The position numbers were made by a program, and so were the translations under genes. From a virus, in the IMG/VR virus record IMGVR_UViG_3300005441_000021, positions 1 to 34,275 of that record: 34,275 nucleotides of DNA; one strand, written 5' to 3'. A model generated the notes under the pieces. It was not told the origin of the DNA, did no database searches, and saw only the letters and a list, made by a program, of their open reading frames with translations. The number at the start of each line of letters is the position of its first letter. Position 1 is the stretch's first letter. Of this stretch, positions 31,640 through 34,275 are shown in pieces.

Positions 31640-31803
31640 GGCAGGGGTGCGCCCCCGAGAAGAACCGGGCACGCGCCATCCTCCGCCCGGCTGGCCGGAG
31701 AATGCACAGCCCCGGACAACCCCGGAAACACGCACCCCTGCCACCCCGCCGGAATTGAGGGCACCGGCCCGCGCCGCCCCGCACCCGTAATGCGGGGCGG
31801 CGC
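31640..31803 (+). ncRNA. Structured intergenic region (candidate RNA)
   Basis: GGCAGGGGTGCG (31640-31651) pairs perfectly with CGCACCCCTGCC (31731-31742), enclosing about 80 bases that include a CTCCG...CGGAG stem. Then GCGCCGCCCCGCA (31771-31783), 7-base loop, TGCGGGGCGGCGC (31791-31803). The last hairpin is 20 bases before the HNH start. It may be a terminator or a regulated leader or small RNA. A 47-codon GTG frame (31648-31791) exists but is Pro/Arg-rich and has no ribosome site. Confidence 0.5.
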
Positions 31804-31822
31804 CATTCCCGAAGGAGGACAC

Positions 31823-32197
31823 ATGCCCTCCCACCCCCTCCAACCCTGCGCCACCCCCGGATGCCCCCGCCGCACCACCACCGGCCGATGCGACCAATGC
31901 CGCGACACCCGGCAAACCAACCCGCGACTACGCGTCGAAACCACCGCCGAACGCGGATACGGCTCCCCCTGGCGGCGCCGCCGGCTCGACTACCTCGAAC
32001 AGCACCCGTACTGCACCCTCTGCCCCCGCCTCGCCGACATCCCCGACCACTACCCGATCAGTCGACGCCAACTCGTCGCCCAGGGCGACCCCGACCCCGA
32101 CGCCGGCGAGCACCTCCGCCCGCTGTGCCGACGCTGCCACGACCGGGAAACAGCCCGCCACCAACCCGGCGGATGGTGGCAACAAACCATGCCATAA
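31823..32197 (+). CDS. HNH endonuclease
   Basis: A 124-residue HNH protein. Cys64/Cys67 (YCTLC) and Cys102/Cys105 (LCRRCH) bind structural zinc; the active site has Asp75-His76 (PDHYPISRR) and His106; at the usual Asn position stands His97 (GEHLRPLC). An extra N-terminal Cys set (CATPGCPRR, CDQC) may bind another zinc. In many phages an HNH protein helps the terminase cut DNA and lies near it; here it is in the right arm. GAAGGAGG gives a strong ribosome site. Confidence 0.85.
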   Translation: MPSHPLQPCATPGCPRRTTTGRCDQCRDTRQTNPRLRVETTAERGYGSPWRRRRLDYLEQHPYCTLCPRLADIPDHYPISRRQLVAQGDPDPDAGEHLRPLCRRCHDRETARHQPGGWWQQTMP

Positions 32198-32221
32198 CCG
32201 CAGCACGGGTAAAGGATGACA

Positions 32222-32428
32222 ATGCAAAACCCCGCAGACATTGCCACCATCGTCCGGCAGCTAGAAGAGACCACCCAACGTCTCGACGCGCTACTCCTCA
32301 CCGCATGCCCCGGACCGCACAAGTTCATACAACACCGCGACAACCGGCCACCCTGGTGCAACACCTGTCGATACCAAATCAACGGCCAACCCGTCGGACC
32401 CCCGCAGAACCAAGGCCGGACACCATGA
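32222..32428 (+). CDS. Small hypothetical protein with Cys/His end
   Basis: A 68-residue protein: a helix (DIATIVRQLEETTQRLDALL) followed by CPGPHKFIQHRDNRPPWCNTC, in parts, which could bind one zinc. AAAGG at 32211-32215 favours ATG 32222 over 32216. It overlaps the next start by 4 bases. Confidence 0.6.
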   Translation: MQNPADIATIVRQLEETTQRLDALLLTACPGPHKFIQHRDNRPPWCNTCRYQINGQPVGPPQNQGRTP

Positions 32429-32751
32429 CGACAGACCACATCACCCCCAGTCAAATCCACCAATACGACCAAGGCCACGCCACACGCAGCCACCAAATCG
32501 ATACCCTCGTGGACGCCCTCCGGACCAGCGCCGCCACATGCCGGCCAGAATGCGCCGTCATCGGCATCGCCCACTACCTCGCCGAAGAAATAGACATCGG
32601 CACATGCTCGGAACTACTGGCCTGCGCACTCGAACGCATCGCCACCACCACCCCCGAACCACCCCGATACATCCCCCTCCGCGACGTCCCCCTCACCCCA
32701 CCGAGCGACACCCCCAGCGAGCCACCCCCCACCAGCGACCACACCCCCTAG
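32425..32751 (+). CDS. Small hypothetical protein
   Basis: A 108-residue protein. A polar N-terminus (TPSQIHQYDQGHATRSHQI) leads to a helical unit with two cysteines in AATCRPECAVIGIAHYLAEE and CSELLACAL, then a Pro/Ser/Thr-rich tail. Not recognised. It is the last gene before a strongly structured gap. Confidence 0.6.
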   Translation: MTTDHITPSQIHQYDQGHATRSHQIDTLVDALRTSAATCRPECAVIGIAHYLAEEIDIGTCSELLACALERIATTTPEPPRYIPLRDVPLTPPSDTPSEPPPTSDHTP

Positions 32752-32768
32752 CATCGGCAAACGCAATG

Positions 32769-32878
32769 CGAAGGTTCCCCGGGCACGGAACCCAACACCT
32801 TCGGCACCCATGCCCGAGAACCCGAGCCCACCCGCGTGAGGCGCCCCAACGGAGGGGTACCGGACGGGCGCCTCACGC
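32769..32878 (+). promoter_or_regulatory. Structured leader with alternative hairpins
   Basis: Hairpin A: GGTTCC (32773-32778) / GGAACC (32787-32792). Alternative C: GGTTC..CGGGCA (32773-32785) / TGCCCGAGAACC (32811-32822). They share bases, so only one can form. Then hairpin D, 13 perfect pairs: GCGTGAGGCGCCC (32834-32846) / GGGCGCCTCACGC (32866-32878). The YkgJ-type gene starts 25 bases on. The design recalls an attenuator, but it may simply be terminators. Confidence 0.5.
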
Positions 32879-32903
32879 CACCCCACCCGGCGGAGACCAG
32901 CCC

Positions 32904-33380
32904 GTGAATCGACACCACGACGCACGCCGCAAACTCGCCGACCTGTACGCGCAGATCCCCGACGTCGGATGCCGCGGAAAATGCACAGAATTCTGCACCA
33001 GCTTCGCCCTGCCGCGCCTAGAGAAACGACTCATCCGCCGCGCCACCGGCGTCGACCTCGGACCCACACACAACAAACCCGGCACCCCATGCCCGCTCCT
33101 TACCGCCGACGGCCAATGCAGCGCCTACGACGTGCGGCCCCTCATCTGCCGCATCTGGGGAGCCTCACGCCTCTACCCCTGCCCCCACGGATGCCGGCCG
33201 GCCGGGCCACCCCTCAGCCTGCGCGACACATACCGCCTATTAGCAGAGGCCTACAGCATCAGCGGGCAAGGCGTCACCGCACGCATCGTCGGTGCCGTAG
33301 CAGGCCTAGACGACGACACCCTAGAACGCATCGCTCCAACCGTCCTCGGATTCATCTACGGGACAACTCACCGACGATGA
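32904..33380 (+). CDS. YkgJ-type cysteine-cluster protein
   Basis: A 158-residue protein with eight conserved-looking cysteines: 23, 27 and 31 (CRGKCTEFC), 63, 72 and 82 (CPLL, CSAYDVRPLIC) and 93, 97 (CPHGC). The phrase CSAYDVRPLICR is the family hallmark. The family binds zinc or an iron-sulfur cluster; functions are little known. GTG start with CGGAGA upstream. It stands alone behind a structured leader, at the end of the early operon. Confidence 0.8.
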   Translation: MNRHHDARRKLADLYAQIPDVGCRGKCTEFCTSFALPRLEKRLIRRATGVDLGPTHNKPGTPCPLLTADGQCSAYDVRPLICRIWGASRLYPCPHGCRPAGPPLSLRDTYRLLAEAYSISGQGVTARIVGAVAGLDDDTLERIAPTVLGFIYGTTHRR

Positions 33381-33437
33381 GGCACGGCGACGAATCGCGA
33401 TAGAAGCGATCGATAAGTAAGCAACCCCCGTAAGCCG

Positions 33438-33599
33438 CTAACGACCCCGCTTACCTCTGCCCTTGCCTTTCCCTTTGCCCTTGCCCACAGCGGCGTTACT
33501 GATCTTCGCCGCCCTGGTCTTACTCATCCCCTCACGCTTCAACGCCTCATACACGCGCGGATTCTTAATGCTGCTCCCATGCTGATGACCAGGCACCAT
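33438..33599 (-). CDS. Small basic protein with GK tail
   Basis: A 53-residue protein: SSIKNPRVYEALKREGMSKTRAAKISN, in two runs, followed by a repetitive GKGKGKGRGKRG tail. The IKNP..YEALK..GMSK..AA.I.N pattern occurs in small bacterial and phage proteins (DUF7218-like); the function is unknown. The tail could bind nucleic acid. The frame is open upstream to 33776, but GAGGGGGTGG before the ATG at 33599 and the Gly/Leu-rich upstream part favour the short form. It is leftward, opposite to the early operon. Confidence 0.65.
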   Translation of the reverse strand: MVPGHQHGSSIKNPRVYEALKREGMSKTRAAKISNAAVGKGKGKGKGRGKRGR

Positions 33600-33793
33600 C
33601 ACCACCCCCTCACCCTTTGAACCATGCCGCGCCAACAGCCGGCACAACAACAAGGGGTAGGGGGTATCCCCGCGCCGCACACCCCCCAAAAGAGAAGGGG
33701 TGGGGGGTAGCAGACGTCCCCAACCCCCGCAACCCCACACCCCCCGGCACCGGGGCGGTAGACCCTCCCCCAACACTCGGGCCTACCGCCCCC
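33600..33793. other. GC-rich gap with terminator hairpins
   Basis: No gene accepted. GGGGCGGTAG (33752-33761) pairs with CTACCGCCCC (33783-33792) just behind the stop of the winged-helix gene and should terminate it. ACCCCCC...GGGGGGT also pairs near 33684-33712. The strong C/G runs make chance pairing likely for the latter. Confidence 0.5.
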
Positions 33794-34102
33794 TCACCCC
33801 GGGTGCTCCTCCGCCTCCGCCCGCCACAACTCCCGCAACGCCACACCCGCCGACGTCAACCGGTAATACCGGCGCCGCGCCCGCGCCCCCTGATGCCGAC
33901 TCGTCTCCCTCGTCGGCCCCATCTCCGCCTCGCCGCGCTCCTCAAGCTGTGACACCGCACACCCCTCACCCGCCAACGCGCGCAAGATCTTCGATACAGT
34001 GCTCGAATCCAATCCAGTCGCCGCGGTCACGTCAGAGCCACAACGCCAACGCGTCTCATCCAAAAAAGACAACACAAAAACAGCGCGATTCGTACGACGC
34101 AC
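33794..34102 (-). CDS. Winged-helix transcriptional regulator
   Basis: A 102-residue PadR/MarR-like protein. AVFVLSFLDE is the first helix, DVTAATGLDSSTVSKILRAL the helix-turn-helix, and RARRRYYRLTSAGVALRELW the wing and the next helix (Y-x-L-T-x-x-G is the family mark). A Glu-rich loop lies between. GTG start at 34102 with GGGGGT upstream. It is divergent to a short ORF, so the 34103-34155 gap probably holds both promoters. Could control lysogeny or sense host state. Confidence 0.8.
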   Translation of the reverse strand: MRRTNRAVFVLSFLDETRWRCGSDVTAATGLDSSTVSKILRALAGEGCAVSQLEERGEAEMGPTRETSRHQGARARRRYYRLTSAGVALRELWRAEAEEHPG

Positions 34103-34155
34103 AACACACCCCCAATACCCTCACGCCTCCTACTCTGGCGCACTGATCCGCGCTG

Positions 34156-34274
34156 TGACGCGCATGACAGGCGCAACACGCGCCGATCAACCGATCGAGG
34201 ACGGGGAAACGCGGCGCGTCGTTCGGATTGACGGTAAGGGTGTCAAGATCTGTCGATGTCAGGCCGCTCCGTGA
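34156..34274 (+). CDS. Possible small protein at the right edge
   Basis: A 39-codon frame from GTG 34156 (or ATG 34165) to TGA 34272-34274, with EDGETRRVVRIDGKGVKICR as its clear part. The strand-like VVRIDGKGVKI is protein-like, but there is no good ribosome site and the GGCGC-5-GCGCC hairpin lies at its start. Low certainty. Confidence 0.35.
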
Positions 34275-34275
34275 C

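Noticed and set aside
30975-31790. 271-codon Pro/Arg-rich frame across Lsr2 and the HTH gene
   Set aside because: Composition typical of a shifted frame in GC-rich DNA; overlaps two well-supported genes.
31861-32424. N-terminal extension of the 32425 gene
   Set aside because: Would overlap the HNH gene entirely and is Arg/Pro/His-rich; ATG 32425 overlaps the previous stop.
1-34275. Anti-phage defence island, toxin-antitoxin pair, retron or transposon
   Set aside because: No reverse transcriptase, transposase, toxin or Cas-type effector pattern was recognised; the SLOG and RecB-like genes alone are explained by the phage context.

Overview
The window reads as a nearly complete, high-GC temperate siphovirus genome of an actinobacterial host. 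Actinobacterial signs are the Lsr2-family protein, the P27-type small terminase, a cytosine methyltransferase of a type common in actinomycetes and their phages, frequent GTG starts, many 4-base ATGA/GTGA overlaps, and probable leaderless transcripts. I cannot name the genus. The integrase and its putative arm sites lie in the middle of the map (about 20.9-22.0 kb), with structural genes to the left and recombination/replication genes to the right. That is the order of a free phage genome, not of an integrated prophage cut at its att sites.

Layout: (1) 0-3.5 kb: a solitary cytosine-C5 methyltransferase; a leftward group (1402-2355) with a Cro/CI-type XRE repressor under a 17-bp palindromic operator and two small genes; then small genes on both strands ending at a 17-bp stem hairpin. 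(2) 3.6-13.7 kb: packaging and head genes: small and large terminase, an Sm-like small protein, portal, prohead protease, HK97-fold capsid, two small virion-type proteins, a collagen-repeat protein, head-tail connectors, an inserted SLOG/DUF2493 gene, tail tube, and an HK97 gp10-like protein. (3) 13.7-20.3 kb: tail: G/GT tail assembly chaperones with a GGGAAAA -1 frameshift site, a 1023-residue tape measure, one tail-tip protein, and three tandem paralogous C1q/jelly-roll-like fibre genes. (4) 20.3-24.2 kb: holin, terminator, tyrosine integrase, small genes, and a peptidase endolysin, so the integration module splits the lysis cassette. (5) 24.4-33.4 kb: one long rightward early operon: RecB-like exonuclease, RecT-like annealing protein, resolvase-like nuclease, a string of tiny zinc-ribbon proteins, a replication initiator carrying an iteron array inside its coding sequence, a DGQHR-motif protein, Lsr2, an excisionase-like HTH protein, HNH nuclease and a YkgJ-type cysteine-cluster protein. 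(6) 33.4-34.3 kb: leftward small basic protein and winged-helix regulator, then a short rightward ORF.

Working model: the XRE repressor and integrase set up lysogeny. The RecB/RecT/resolvase set and the initiator with its embedded origin replicate and recombine the DNA. Lsr2 and the HTH proteins modulate transcription. The left arm builds and fills a long non-contractile-tailed particle. The most striking signals are an array of 9-bp half-sites (AAGCGATAC and its complement) at 28068-28235, preserved in all three reading frames of the host gene and so selected as DNA; two structured intergenic regions (31640-31803 and 32769-32878); the operator/leaderless repressor module; and the three-gene fibre expansion. 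All function calls rest on motif recognition by eye; no searches were run.
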